A stretch of DNA of 64,000 nucleotides. It comes from DASSSY01 sp035708205 (GTDB taxonomy: Bacteria > Bacteroidota > Bacteroidia > Chitinophagales > Chitinophagaceae). The notes under the pieces are model-generated. The model had not been told where the DNA came from. It saw nothing but the letters and a program-made list of their open reading frames with translations, and made no database searches. Below are positions 36,048 to 43,840 of the stretch, piece after piece (the stretch's first letter is position 1; each line of letters begins with the position of its first letter). The stretch covers positions 124,001 through 188,000 of the forward strand of contig DASSSY010000004.1 in the NCBI GenBank assembly GCA_035708205.1. The letters run 5' to 3'. A program made the translations under genes and the position numbers.

Positions 36048-36773
36048 ATGTCTTTAAAAATTGTTTACTTAGGTGCCAAAGCTATTGGTACAAAATGCTT
36101 TCGTTTTCTTCTGGAAAACGCGATGGATTTGAATTATAATGTTTGTGCCGTCAGAAGCCGGGAAACCGAAGCAGGAAAAGATATTTTAAGGCTGGCGGAA
36201 AAACAGCAAATTCCGGTGTTGAAATCTTTGGAAGATATCCCGGAATGTGACATTATTTTTTCGGTTCAGCATCATGAACTATTAAAAGAAAGGCATTTGC
36301 AGAAAGCCGGGGAAATAGCCCTGAACCTGCATTTGGCACCCTTGCCGGAATACCGGGGCTGTAACCAGTTTACTTTTGCCATACTGGAAAACGCCGTGGA
36401 ATTTGGTGTAACCATTCACGAAATGGACACCCGCATTGACCATGGCGCTATTCTTGCGGAAAGCCGCTTTCCCGTTCCAGAAAATTGTTGGGTCAAAACT
36501 TTGTATGATTTATCTGAAGACAAAGCGTTGAAATTGTTCCAGGATACCTTGCCGGACATTATTACCGGAAATTATGTTTTGAAGCCACAGCACGAATTAG
36601 AATCTCTTCGGCCGTCACAGCTGCATTTTCGCGAGGAGATTGAGGATATCAAAGAGATACCGCTCCACCTGCCAGCGGAAGAAATCGGTCGCCGGCTGCG
36701 GGCTACCATGATGCCCGGATTTGAACCACCCTATTGCCGGGTTGGCGGTCAGAAAGTGTATTTCACGAAGTAA
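36048..36773 (+). CDS. Formyltransferase-fold protein (Fmt/sugar N-formyltransferase-like)
   Basis: A 241-residue protein matching the catalytic half of the 10-formyl-THF formyltransferase family. It has a Rossmann-type N-terminus MSLKIVYLGAKAIGTKCF, LNLHLAPLPEYRGCNQFTFAILENAVEFGVTIHEMDTRIDHGAI holding the Asn and His of the catalytic triad and the Asp of the MDTRIDHGAI segment, and a short C-terminal extension with MMPGFEPPYCRVGGQKVYF. It is too short for a full methionyl-tRNA formyltransferase (about 310 residues) and lacks its C-terminal tRNA-binding barrel. A sugar- or small-molecule-directed formyltransferase fits better. Coupling to the YfhO glycosyltransferase-like gene suggests a surface-glycan role (inference). 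Confidence 0.78.
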   Translation: MSLKIVYLGAKAIGTKCFRFLLENAMDLNYNVCAVRSRETEAGKDILRLAEKQQIPVLKSLEDIPECDIIFSVQHHELLKERHLQKAGEIALNLHLAPLPEYRGCNQFTFAILENAVEFGVTIHEMDTRIDHGAILAESRFPVPENCWVKTLYDLSEDKALKLFQDTLPDIITGNYVLKPQHELESLRPSQLHFREEIEDIKEIPLHLPAEEIGRRLRATMMPGFEPPYCRVGGQKVYFTK

Positions 36774-36799
36774 GAAAAAGGCCTGGCGTCTGTCCGGCT

Positions 36800-37789
36800 T
36801 TATTTCTTGATAAATCGGAAGCTACCTTGATTCATTCTCCCAAAATAATTGCCTGCCGGTAGTTTGCTGACGTCAATTTTATTTTTTCCGGCTTCTATTT
36901 TCTGTTGGAATACCCTTTTGCCACTGACGGAAAATATATTCAGAACATCGGGCTTTGAAACATTGATATTGATAAAATTTTCTGTCGGATTGGGGGCAGC
37001 TTTTAAGATCTTTTCTGAAGTACTGATATCGTTTATACCTAAAGACAATGGACTGGCAAGATAAGTTACATCCCGGTTGGTTTCGGTAGTGCCCAGGGCG
37101 CTGATGCTCGTATAGTCAATGGTTAGCAGGTTGGCGAAGCCCAGAAAATAAGTTTGCGAGATGTTGATCAGCGTTAAGCCAAAACCGGTTATTATCATAT
37201 TCATGGTGTCGGTAGTCTGTAAAACATGCTCATAGGTGTTTCCTCCGGGTAGTTTGAGCGTGCCGTAGCCGGTAGCTTTGACTTTGCCGGATATTTGCCC
37301 ACTATCAACGCCTGTATTACTGTGGTCATAAGACATTACGCTATCGGTGAATGAAGATCCGTAGCTGAACGGGAAGGTGAAAATCTTTATCGGTGGGATG
37401 GCTATTTGCGTATCGCCGGGGCTTAAAGAACCGATACTCGACATTCCACCCAAAGACATTTTTGTATAATTGTAAGCGTGTTGTCCGCCTATATTTTCAA
37501 CTGAGGCCAGATTAGCTTCAGGAAATAGTTGTGCGCCTGGCGTGCTTGCCGGGTTAACATAGACGATGCTATCCCCCATTCCGGTATCCACCAAATGGCT
37601 ATAATCCCAGATTTGATTTTCCCCGATGCTACCGAAAGCAACTCCTGATGTCATCGCTGCCTGATATAGGAACGGCGTATTTAGAGGTGGATTGACGTTT
37701 GATGAGGTGAGTACCGGACTTTGGGCTAAAGCCGGAAAAATTGTAAAAGCACTAAATAATAGAGAAAGTGTATAAAATTTCTTACTCAT
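36800..37789 (-). CDS. Secreted protein with T9SS type A sorting tail
   Basis: A 329-residue protein with a signal peptide (MSKKFYTLSLLFSAFTIFPALAQS). A beta-rich body has no recognised enzyme motif. The last 75 residues form a Por-secretion tail: KILKAAPNPTENFININVSKPDVLNIFSVSGKRVFQQKIEAGKNKIDVSKLPAGNYFGRM with a terminal IKK. The NP-x-x-x-x-x-I and LPAGNYF signatures mark type IX secretion cargo, which would pass through the SprA translocon encoded in this window. It is probably cell-surface or secreted. A -7 box TAGCTTTG lies 31 nt upstream at 37821-37828. Confidence 0.85.
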   Translation of the reverse strand: MSKKFYTLSLLFSAFTIFPALAQSPVLTSSNVNPPLNTPFLYQAAMTSGVAFGSIGENQIWDYSHLVDTGMGDSIVYVNPASTPGAQLFPEANLASVENIGGQHAYNYTKMSLGGMSSIGSLSPGDTQIAIPPIKIFTFPFSYGSSFTDSVMSYDHSNTGVDSGQISGKVKATGYGTLKLPGGNTYEHVLQTTDTMNMIITGFGLTLINISQTYFLGFANLLTIDYTSISALGTTETNRDVTYLASPLSLGINDISTSEKILKAAPNPTENFININVSKPDVLNIFSVSGKRVFQQKIEAGKNKIDVSKLPAGNYFGRMNQGSFRFIKK

Positions 37790-37820
37790 TATGCCAATTT
37801 TTTATTGTCAATGGAATTCT

Positions 37821-37828
37821 CAAAGCTA
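37821..37828 (-). promoter_or_regulatory. -7 promoter box of the T9SS cargo gene
   Basis: On the minus strand it reads TAGCTTTG, an exact TAnnTTTG match, 31 nt before the ATG at 37789. Confidence 0.45.
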
Positions 37829-37992
37829 CAATGATTGCCAGGCATAGGCAAGCTGCGGCGGGTTATCCAATCGTTAATCGGCGGGAAAATTTAAAAACAG
37901 TCTTGTTCAGGGATGTGCTTTTTTCTTCTTGCCTGAAATCTTAGTACCTTCGCTAAGCCTTCAATTCGTTGGGCATTTCATCAATTTGCATT

Positions 37993-40824
37993 ATGGCTGA
38001 AACAATGGCTAAGGAAAAAAACGCCAACCATCCTGTTCCCGATTCTGAAGATGTCATTCTCATCCAGGGCGCACGGATGCATAACCTGAAAGACATCACG
38101 GTGGCGATTCCCAGGAATAAGCTCGTGGTGGTGACCGGTGTTTCCGGTTCGGGAAAATCCTCGCTGACAATGGACACGCTTTTTGCCGAAGGCCAGAGGC
38201 GCTACGCTGAAAGTCTGAGCGCCTATGCCCGACAATTCCTGATGCGTATGGATAAGCCGGATGTTGATTTTATTAAAGGCATTTGCCCGGCCATTGCCAT
38301 TGAACAAAAAGTAACCACCCGGACACCCCGCTCCACCGTAGGTTCAATGACGGAGATACAGGATTATCTGCGGCTATTATTTGCCCGGATAGGGAAAACT
38401 TATTCACCTGTTTCCGGCAAATTGGTCAAAAAAGATGAGGTGAGTGACGTAGTGGATTTTATTGGAAAATTGCCGGAAGGATCCCGCCTGCAAATTATCG
38501 TGCCTTTTGAAACCTACAGCGACCGCAGCTTCAAAGAAGAACTCAATATTTTACTGCAAAAAGGCTTTTCCCGGTTGCTGAAAATTGACAGGAAAACGGC
38601 CAGCCCGGAAAGAATTGAAGATTTGCTGGAACAAAATGAGGCACAGGGTAAAAAGACGACATTTTACTTATTGATTGACCGCATTGTGACCCGTTCTGAT
38701 TTTGACGAGGACGACTGGCATAGGATCGCGGATAGCATTCAGACGGCTTTTTATGAAAGTAACGGCGAATGCCAGCTGTATTTGGAAATCCCCGGAGAGC
38801 AGGCAAAGATCACGGTATTCAATAACCGCTTTGAAGCCGACGGAATAGTTTTTGATGAGCCGACACCCAATTTATTTTCTTTTAATAATCCTGTGGGCGC
38901 CTGCCCGGTATGTGAAGGCTTCGGGCAGGTATTGGGCATTGATGAGGACTTGGTTATTCCCGACAAACGGCTGAGCATTTACGAAGACGCGGTGGCTTGC
39001 TGGAAAGGCGAAAAGATGCGGGAATGGAAAAACGAATTTATCCGTGTAGAGGGGGCTAATGGCTTTCCGGTGCACAAGCCGGTAAAGGATTTGAATGATG
39101 CCCAGCAAAAAACATTACAAAAATGGATTGATGATTTTTTCCGTATGGTGGAAGAAAATCTTTATAAGGTGCAATATCGGGTCATGCAGGCGCGCTACCG
39201 CGGTAGAGCTCGCTGTCCCAATTGCCATGGCACGAGGCTGAAGCCAGAAGCGCTGTATGTCAAAGTGGGCGGTTCGGATATCGCACAATTGTCCGACCTG
39301 CCGGTTTCTGAGCTGAAAAGCTGGTTTTTGAAACTAAAGCTGACAAATCATGAAGCCACAATTGCCAAACGGATCTTACGGGAAATAGAACAGCGCCTGG
39401 ATACGTTGCTGAACGTAGGGCTAAGCTACCTTACTCTGAACCGTCTGGCCAATTCCCTTTCCGGTGGCGAAAGTCAGCGCATTCAGCTGACCAAATTTTT
39501 GGGTAGCAATCTGACGGATTCCCTCTACATCCTGGATGAGCCCAGCATCGGTCTCCATCCTAAGGATACCGCCCGCCTGATTGCCGTTTTGAAACGCCTG
39601 CGGGATTTGAACAATACGGTGGTAGTGGTGGAACATGATGAGATGATGATGGCGGAAGCCGATCATATTATCGATATGGGGCCGCTGGCCGCGCATCTGG
39701 GCGGTGAAGTCATTGCCGCCGGTAGTTACCGGGAAATACTGCATACGCCGGAAAGCCTTACCGGGAAATATTTATCGGGACGGTTAAAAGTGGAAGATTT
39801 TGCGCAGGAAGAGCACCGCGCCGGTAAAAAGATTAAGCCGGGGTTCCTGACTATCGAAGGTTGCCGGCAGCATAATTTAAAAGATATTACCGTTTCTTTT
39901 CCGCTGAATAAATTTTGTGTGGTCAGCGGGGTGAGCGGTTCAGGCAAGACAACATTGGTCCGTCAAACCCTGTACCCCGCACTGCAAAAAGTTTTGGGTT
40001 TGGGCATGGATAAGCCGGGCGCTTTTGATAAGCTGTCGGGCGACTGGCAAGATATTCAACAGGTTGAATTGGTGGATCAAAACCCTATCGGGCGCTCGTC
40101 GCGCAGCAATCCGGTGACTTATATAAAAGCTTATGACGAAATCCGAAGCCTGTTTGCTAAACAGAAAAAAGCGAAGATCAATGGTTTGGAGCCCAAGCAT
40201 TTTTCCTTTAATGTGGATGGCGGGCGATGTGATACCTGCAAGGGCGAAGGCGAGGTGGTTGTGGAAATGCAGTTTCTGGCCGATATTCATTTAAAATGCG
40301 AAAGTTGTAAGGGCAAGCGGTTTAAAGACGAAGTCTTAGAAGTGAAATATCACGGCAGGAATATTTATGAAGTCCTGGAAATGGGGGTTGATGAGGCCAT
40401 CGGATTTTTCGAGGAAGAACCGTCCGTGGTTAAAAAACTAACGCCTTTAAGTGAAGTGGGATTAGGTTATATCAAATTAGGACAATCGGGCACTACACTT
40501 AGTGGTGGCGAAGCGCAGAGGGTAAAGCTGGCTTCTTTCTTAGCGCATGGTAAAAGCCAGGAAAAGATATTGTTCATTTTCGATGAGCCCACGACAGGAC
40601 TGCATTTTCACGATATCAACAAATTGCTCCATGCTTTTAATAAATTATTGGCGGCCGGGCATTCCCTGATTATCATTGAGCATAATATGGATATTATCCG
40701 CAATGCCGAATGGATTATTGATATGGGGCCTGAAGGGGGTAAAGGTGGAGGCCATGTTTTGTATGCGGGAGCCCCTGACGGACTTAAGGATGTTACGGAA
40801 AGCCAGACGGCAAAATTTTTATAG
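37993..40824 (+). CDS. uvrA: Excinuclease ABC subunit A
   Basis: A 943-residue DNA-damage recognition ATPase of nucleotide excision repair. The start is ATG 37993 (MAETMAKEKN); the in-frame TTG at 37969 is unneeded. The first ATPase has Walker A GVSGSGKSSL and the UvrB-binding stretch FAEGQRRYAESLSAYARQFLMRM. It has zinc modules CPVC and CPNCHG in the first half and the C-terminal CDTCKGEG...CESCKGKRF finger. Two ABC signatures (LSGGESQRIQL and LSGGEAQRVKLA) and two Walker B boxes (LYILDEPSIGLHP and LFIFDEPTTGLHF) complete the standard UvrA layout. It is a G-rich, plus-strand gene (leading strand if the origin lies near 31.6 kb). Confidence 0.97.
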   Translation: MAETMAKEKNANHPVPDSEDVILIQGARMHNLKDITVAIPRNKLVVVTGVSGSGKSSLTMDTLFAEGQRRYAESLSAYARQFLMRMDKPDVDFIKGICPAIAIEQKVTTRTPRSTVGSMTEIQDYLRLLFARIGKTYSPVSGKLVKKDEVSDVVDFIGKLPEGSRLQIIVPFETYSDRSFKEELNILLQKGFSRLLKIDRKTASPERIEDLLEQNEAQGKKTTFYLLIDRIVTRSDFDEDDWHRIADSIQTAFYESNGECQLYLEIPGEQAKITVFNNRFEADGIVFDEPTPNLFSFNNPVGACPVCEGFGQVLGIDEDLVIPDKRLSIYEDAVACWKGEKMREWKNEFIRVEGANGFPVHKPVKDLNDAQQKTLQKWIDDFFRMVEENLYKVQYRVMQARYRGRARCPNCHGTRLKPEALYVKVGGSDIAQLSDLPVSELKSWFLKLKLTNHEATIAKRILREIEQRLDTLLNVGLSYLTLNRLANSLSGGESQRIQLTKFLGSNLTDSLYILDEPSIGLHPKDTARLIAVLKRLRDLNNTVVVVEHDEMMMAEADHIIDMGPLAAHLGGEVIAAGSYREILHTPESLTGKYLSGRLKVEDFAQEEHRAGKKIKPGFLTIEGCRQHNLKDITVSFPLNKFCVVSGVSGSGKTTLVRQTLYPALQKVLGLGMDKPGAFDKLSGDWQDIQQVELVDQNPIGRSSRSNPVTYIKAYDEIRSLFAKQKKAKINGLEPKHFSFNVDGGRCDTCKGEGEVVVEMQFLADIHLKCESCKGKRFKDEVLEVKYHGRNIYEVLEMGVDEAIGFFEEEPSVVKKLTPLSEVGLGYIKLGQSGTTLSGGEAQRVKLASFLAHGKSQEKILFIFDEPTTGLHFHDINKLLHAFNKLLAAGHSLIIIEHNMDIIRNAEWIIDMGPEGGKGGGHVLYAGAPDGLKDVTESQTAKFL

Positions 40825-40966
40825 TTTTTGAAAAATAGCTCAAAAAATGTCACCGGTCAATCGAAATCACCTATTTGCTTATAGGCAAAAAAAGCAAACC
40901 AATAGAAAAGCCTTTCCGAAATTTGCATCATAAATTATTTGTCACACAATAAAAACATACACAATT

Positions 40967-41527
40967 ATGAACAAATGTGTTTCAGTGGGCGCCCAATTCC
41001 CCACATTTAAGAAGACCGCAACGGTATCCCGTGAGAAAGGAAAAGAATTTCAGGAAATAAGCAATGATGTTCACCAGGGCAAATGGATGGTCATGTTCTG
41101 GTGGCCTAAAGATTTCACTTTTGTATGCCCTACCGAAATCGCCGAGTTTAACCGCCACGCGGATGAATTTTCCGACAGGGATACGGTCCTTGTGGGAGCC
41201 TCTACGGATTCTGAATTTGTTCACCTGGCTTGGCGTAATGACCATAAGGATTTAAAAGACCTGAAATTCCCGATGCTGGCTGATACTTCTAAAAGCCTGG
41301 CTGAAGAACTGGGTATCCTGGAGGAAAATGAAAAAGTGGCTTATCGTGCAACTTATATCGTTGATCCGGAAGGTATTATCCGCTGGGTAAATGTCAATGA
41401 TCTTTCTGTTGGCCGGAATGTTGAGGAAGTCATTCGCGTATTAGACGCCTTACAAACTGACGAGCTTTGCCCCTGCAACTGGCAAAAAGGTGAAGAAACG
41501 CTTACTGCTCAACTTCAGAACGCTTAA
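40967..41527 (+). CDS. ahpC: Peroxiredoxin AhpC
   Basis: A 186-residue 2-Cys peroxiredoxin that reduces hydroperoxides and peroxynitrite in the cytoplasm. The peroxidatic Cys54 is in FTFVCPTEIAEF, and the C-terminus carries a CxC pair at Cys168/Cys170 (DELCPCNWQKGEETL). This three-cysteine layout is that of the actinobacterial AhpC, which is recycled by AhpD rather than by AhpF. Consistent with that, an ahpD homologue follows 104 nt downstream and no ahpF is nearby. Transfer of the pair from another phylum is possible but not shown. Confidence 0.92.
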   Translation: MNKCVSVGAQFPTFKKTATVSREKGKEFQEISNDVHQGKWMVMFWWPKDFTFVCPTEIAEFNRHADEFSDRDTVLVGASTDSEFVHLAWRNDHKDLKDLKFPMLADTSKSLAEELGILEENEKVAYRATYIVDPEGIIRWVNVNDLSVGRNVEEVIRVLDALQTDELCPCNWQKGEETLTAQLQNA

Positions 41528-41631
41528 AAACCTGTTCTATTCAGGTGTTCCCTAAATCCTTCCACCGGAGCTTTACGCAAATTTATTTTGCTTAAGGCTC
41601 CTGTTTTTTAACCGATAAAGTAATTCAAAAT

Positions 41632-42207
41632 ATGAACGAAACCATTCAAAGCCTGTTTGAATTTTTGCAAATAACCGATTATCAAAGTAAAAATCTGGAA
41701 AAGCTGGCAGAAACCGACAGTAAATATCTCAGGGATTTAAAGCTGAATGTCAGCACGGTGCTTAAAAGTAAAAACCTGGAGGCTAAAGAAGCCCGCCTGT
41801 TGGCACTTGCCGCCGCCGTAACCGATCGCCATGCCGCCCTGGTTGACGCGTTTGAAAGAATGGCGCTTGCCGAGGGCGCTACCGGAGAAGAGATTGCGGA
41901 AGTACATGCCTGCGCCTCGCTGATGAGCACCAATAATGTGTTTTACCGTTTTCGGCATTACCTTAAGGGCAATGAATATTATAACAAGACGCCGGCCGGG
42001 TTACGGATGAGCATCATGATGAATCCGGTTACCGGAAAAGCTTTTTTTGAACTGATGAGCCTGGCCATTTCGGCACTCAATAATTGTGAAATGTGTATCC
42101 GGTCGCACGAACATTCCGTCCGGCAACATGAGGTCCCCGAAGCCACGGTTTTTGACGCCATTCGCTTAGTGGCAGTTATCCGCAGTTTGATTGTGGCTTT
42201 GGGTTAG
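41632..42207 (+). CDS. ahpD: AhpD-type alkylhydroperoxidase
   Basis: A 191-residue all-helical protein of the carboxymuconolactone decarboxylase/AhpD fold. The active-site motif NNCEMCIRSHEHSVRQHEV holds Cys152-x-x-Cys155 and His159, and the upstream acidic EEIAEVHACASLMSTNNVFYRFRHY segment corresponds to the proton-relay Glu region of mycobacterial AhpD. It should reduce the CxC disulfide of the adjacent AhpC using a lipoylated or thiol donor. The length (vs 177 in Mycobacterium) is close. Its stop lies 11 nt before the left copy of the 30-bp repeat that bounds the AT-rich cassette. Confidence 0.92.
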   Translation: MNETIQSLFEFLQITDYQSKNLEKLAETDSKYLRDLKLNVSTVLKSKNLEAKEARLLALAAAVTDRHAALVDAFERMALAEGATGEEIAEVHACASLMSTNNVFYRFRHYLKGNEYYNKTPAGLRMSIMMNPVTGKAFFELMSLAISALNNCEMCIRSHEHSVRQHEVPEATVFDAIRLVAVIRSLIVALG

Positions 42208-42218
42208 TTCTACGCCGC

Positions 42219-42248
42219 TTCTTAGCATTATTTTTGAGCCTCTTGCCT
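42219..42248 (+). repeat. 30-bp direct repeat, left copy
   Basis: An exact 30-nt match to 43658-43687; it begins TTCTTAGCATT and ends GAGCCTCTTGCCT. The bases on both sides differ between the copies. The repeats bracket the AT-rich three-gene cassette. Confidence 0.9.
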
Positions 42249-42321
42249 TGATTTTGTACGGGACAGGCAAAAATTAAATAATTTAACTTTAAATAGCGCA
42301 GAACAAATGGCAAATTTCAAC

Positions 42322-42358
42322 AAAAAACTACCTTTTTTTATAATAAAGGTAGTTTTTT
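42322..42358. terminator. Bidirectional Rho-independent terminator
   Basis: A 14-bp perfect stem AAAAAACTACCTTT / AAAGGTAGTTTTTT around a 9-nt loop, with A and T runs at the ends so it can act on both strands. It sits between ahpD and the leftward cassette operon. Confidence 0.8.
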
Positions 42359-42394
42359 GTTGCAGCAACAAGTGTTTATAGTAATGGTATTTTA

Positions 42395-42664
42395 TTAAAA
42401 ATAAAATATAAAAATACTAAAAATAACTGTAAGAATGATACTTGCTATTACTAAAATACGATAGAATTTTGATACTTTTCTTTTTTGTATTCCATAATCA
42501 TAAATAATGAAAGATAAGAGAAGTATAATGTTGATTCCCAAAAGAATCCACTTCAATGTAGAGCTAATATAATCTGAAAAACTATAGTAATAAATAGCAA
42601 AAGCAAGAACCATTAGTGGTAAATACTTAAGGGAGTTTTTTGGGGAAGAACTTTTTGTATTCAT
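42395..42664 (-). CDS. Small three-TM membrane protein (unknown)
   Basis: An 89-residue protein with three hydrophobic helices (YLPLMVLAFAIYYYSF, WILLGINIILLLSFIIY, ILVIASIILTVIFSIFIFYF) joined by short loops, with a basic segment GIQKRKVSK between the second and third. Family not recognised. It starts 6 nt after the stop of the Cys-rich gene, in the same operon, and is very AT-rich. In gene clusters of this shape (small exported peptide plus small multi-TM protein) the membrane protein is often an immunity or export partner; here that is only a suggestion. Confidence 0.65.
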   Translation of the reverse strand: MNTKSSSPKNSLKYLPLMVLAFAIYYYSFSDYISSTLKWILLGINIILLLSFIIYDYGIQKRKVSKFYRILVIASIILTVIFSIFIFYF

Positions 42665-42670
42665 ACATTG

Positions 42671-43084
42671 TTATTTTTTATAAAATGTCATTATTACCGC
42701 CTGTCCTAAATATTCTTCCGTATGGTTGGCGCCTTCACAAAGATTATAGGCACTTTCACAATCATCAAGCATGTAGTATGTCGCTGTCATTACAGATGCA
42801 AAACATAAAACAGCTACAGGTGGGAAAATATCCGTTCCATTACATGCAACTAGCCCTCCGGCTTCAAACGCATAAGCACCGGAAGTGCAAGTAGCAAATG
42901 ATTCAGCACAAGTAAATGTTGTTTGATTAGTTGATGGGTCTCCTGCTTTTGGTGTAATTTGAATTGCAAGTTTATTTAAATGCGAAAGCATAGCATTTTT
43001 AAACATAAATTCTACTTCAGTAGGGTCTATTTCTGATAAATGATATTTATCATTTAACTGGTTTTTTAAACTCTGCAAGTCCAT
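42671..43084 (-). CDS. Cys-rich small protein of unknown family
   Basis: A 137-residue protein from ATG 43084 (MDLQSLKNQLNDKYHLSEIDPTEVEF). A charged, helical N-terminal part (about 45 residues) has no signal peptide. It is followed by a hydrophobic, small-residue and cysteine-rich half with six or more Cys: TFTCAESFATCTSGAYAFEAGG, LVACNGTDIFPPVAVLCFASV, LDDCESAYNLCEGAN. The split between a charged leader-like part and a Cys-rich part recalls ribosomally made peptides, but no modification enzyme or peptidase transporter is adjacent and no family is recognised. It begins 7 nt after the lipoprotein frame ends. Confidence 0.6.
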   Translation of the reverse strand: MDLQSLKNQLNDKYHLSEIDPTEVEFMFKNAMLSHLNKLAIQITPKAGDPSTNQTTFTCAESFATCTSGAYAFEAGGLVACNGTDIFPPVAVLCFASVMTATYYMLDDCESAYNLCEGANHTEEYLGQAVIMTFYKK

Positions 43085-43091
43085 TATATAG

Positions 43092-43414
43092 CTAGAAAAA
43101 TTGGTCTTCTGAATCAAACCCTAAACTGGAAGCTAATTCTTCCATTTCTGATTCCGTGATGGTGTCATCCGCAATGACGGAGTTAATTAATGCGGTGTCA
43201 ATAGAGGAATGTTTAACTTCTGTTGATTTTAAAATAAATGCTTCTGTTAATGTATCTTCCATAAATCCCGAAGTATCAATCAAAGCGCTTTGTACCGTTT
43301 TGTTCTCTGATGATTGATCTCCATTTTTAGTGAGGTCATTTTTCTTTGAACAGCTGAATAGAATAGCCGATGCTGTAAAAGCAAATAATAAAATGTCTTT
43401 AATGAATTTTTCAT
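43092..43414 (-). pseudogene. Lipoprotein gene with a one-base frameshift in the signal peptide
   Basis: The frame that ends at 43092 is open upstream to about 43430 and encodes KDILLFAFTASAILFSCSKKND, a lipoprotein signal with its lipobox, followed by a Thr/Ser/Glu/Asp-rich chain ending SSLGFDSEDQFF. It lacks a start in that frame. ATG 43412-43414 is one base out of frame and is followed by a run of five A (43407-43411 on the + strand as T). One extra A would give MKKFIKDILLF, a canonical start. The restored product would be about 107 residues. The change may be sequencing error, decay or slippage-based phase variation. Confidence 0.6.
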
Positions 43415-43657
43415 CTGAATAAATGGTTTAAGTTATGAAATGAATTACGACAACTAAAGTACAAGGAAATAAAGTAAAGTATATAATTACACAAAACAAT
43501 AACTAAAATATTACATTTACATATTTTAGTTAATAATTATTATATTTTACATGTAATTTTTATTGAAAATGATGGTTGTATACAATTCCCTTCCTAAGAT
43601 TGGTACCCTTATCAATCTGAATCCTATTGCCATAAACGGTAACCTGCAAATGCTATT

Positions 43658-43687
43658 TTCTTAGCATTATTTTTGAGCCTCTTGCCT
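43658..43687 (+). repeat. 30-bp direct repeat, right copy
   Basis: Identical over all 30 nt to 42219-42248; copies start 1439 bp apart. Flanking bases differ, so the repeat is exactly bounded. Confidence 0.9.
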
Positions 43688-43726
43688 GTAAAATAATTAC
43701 TTTTGTTTTTGGCGGAGGCTTTTTTA
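43676..43726 (+). terminator. Terminator partly built from the right repeat
   Basis: AGCCTC (43676-43681) plus GCC (43684-43686) pair with GGC (43711-43713) plus GAGGCT (43715-43720), followed by a T-run. The 5' half lies inside the 30-bp repeat and the 3' half outside it. This suggests it is the original ahpD terminator, displaced by the insertion. Confidence 0.55.
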
Positions 43727-43840
43727 TGTCATTTCCCTTGTGGTTGGAGTCCTCACCAACCATAATAAACGGATAAGGCGTTGGCGTTGTTAGCCTTCTG
43801 CTTTTTTTGATTATAACGAATAAACCAAGTCCACAGGCTT

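Larger units (their letters stand above)
42219..43687. mobile_element. AT-rich cassette bounded by 30-bp direct repeats (putative insertion)
   Basis: The interval between two exact 30-bp repeats holds three leftward genes (frameshifted lipoprotein, Cys-rich protein, three-TM protein) of clearly lower G+C than ahpD and lpxB on either side. The repeat carries half of a terminator stem, as attachment sites often do. No integrase or transposase lies inside, so mobility would need an outside enzyme or homologous recombination between repeats. Element identity is inference from the repeat, composition and gene types. Confidence 0.45.
43415..43840. other. 426-nt gene-free stretch with the cassette edge
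   Basis: It contains a very AT-rich part (43441-43640), the right repeat copy (43658-43687) and the terminator hairpin described at 43676-43726. A small hairpin TGGTTGG / CCAACCA (43741-43762) follows before lpxB. No open frame of credible composition is seen. Confidence 0.5.
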
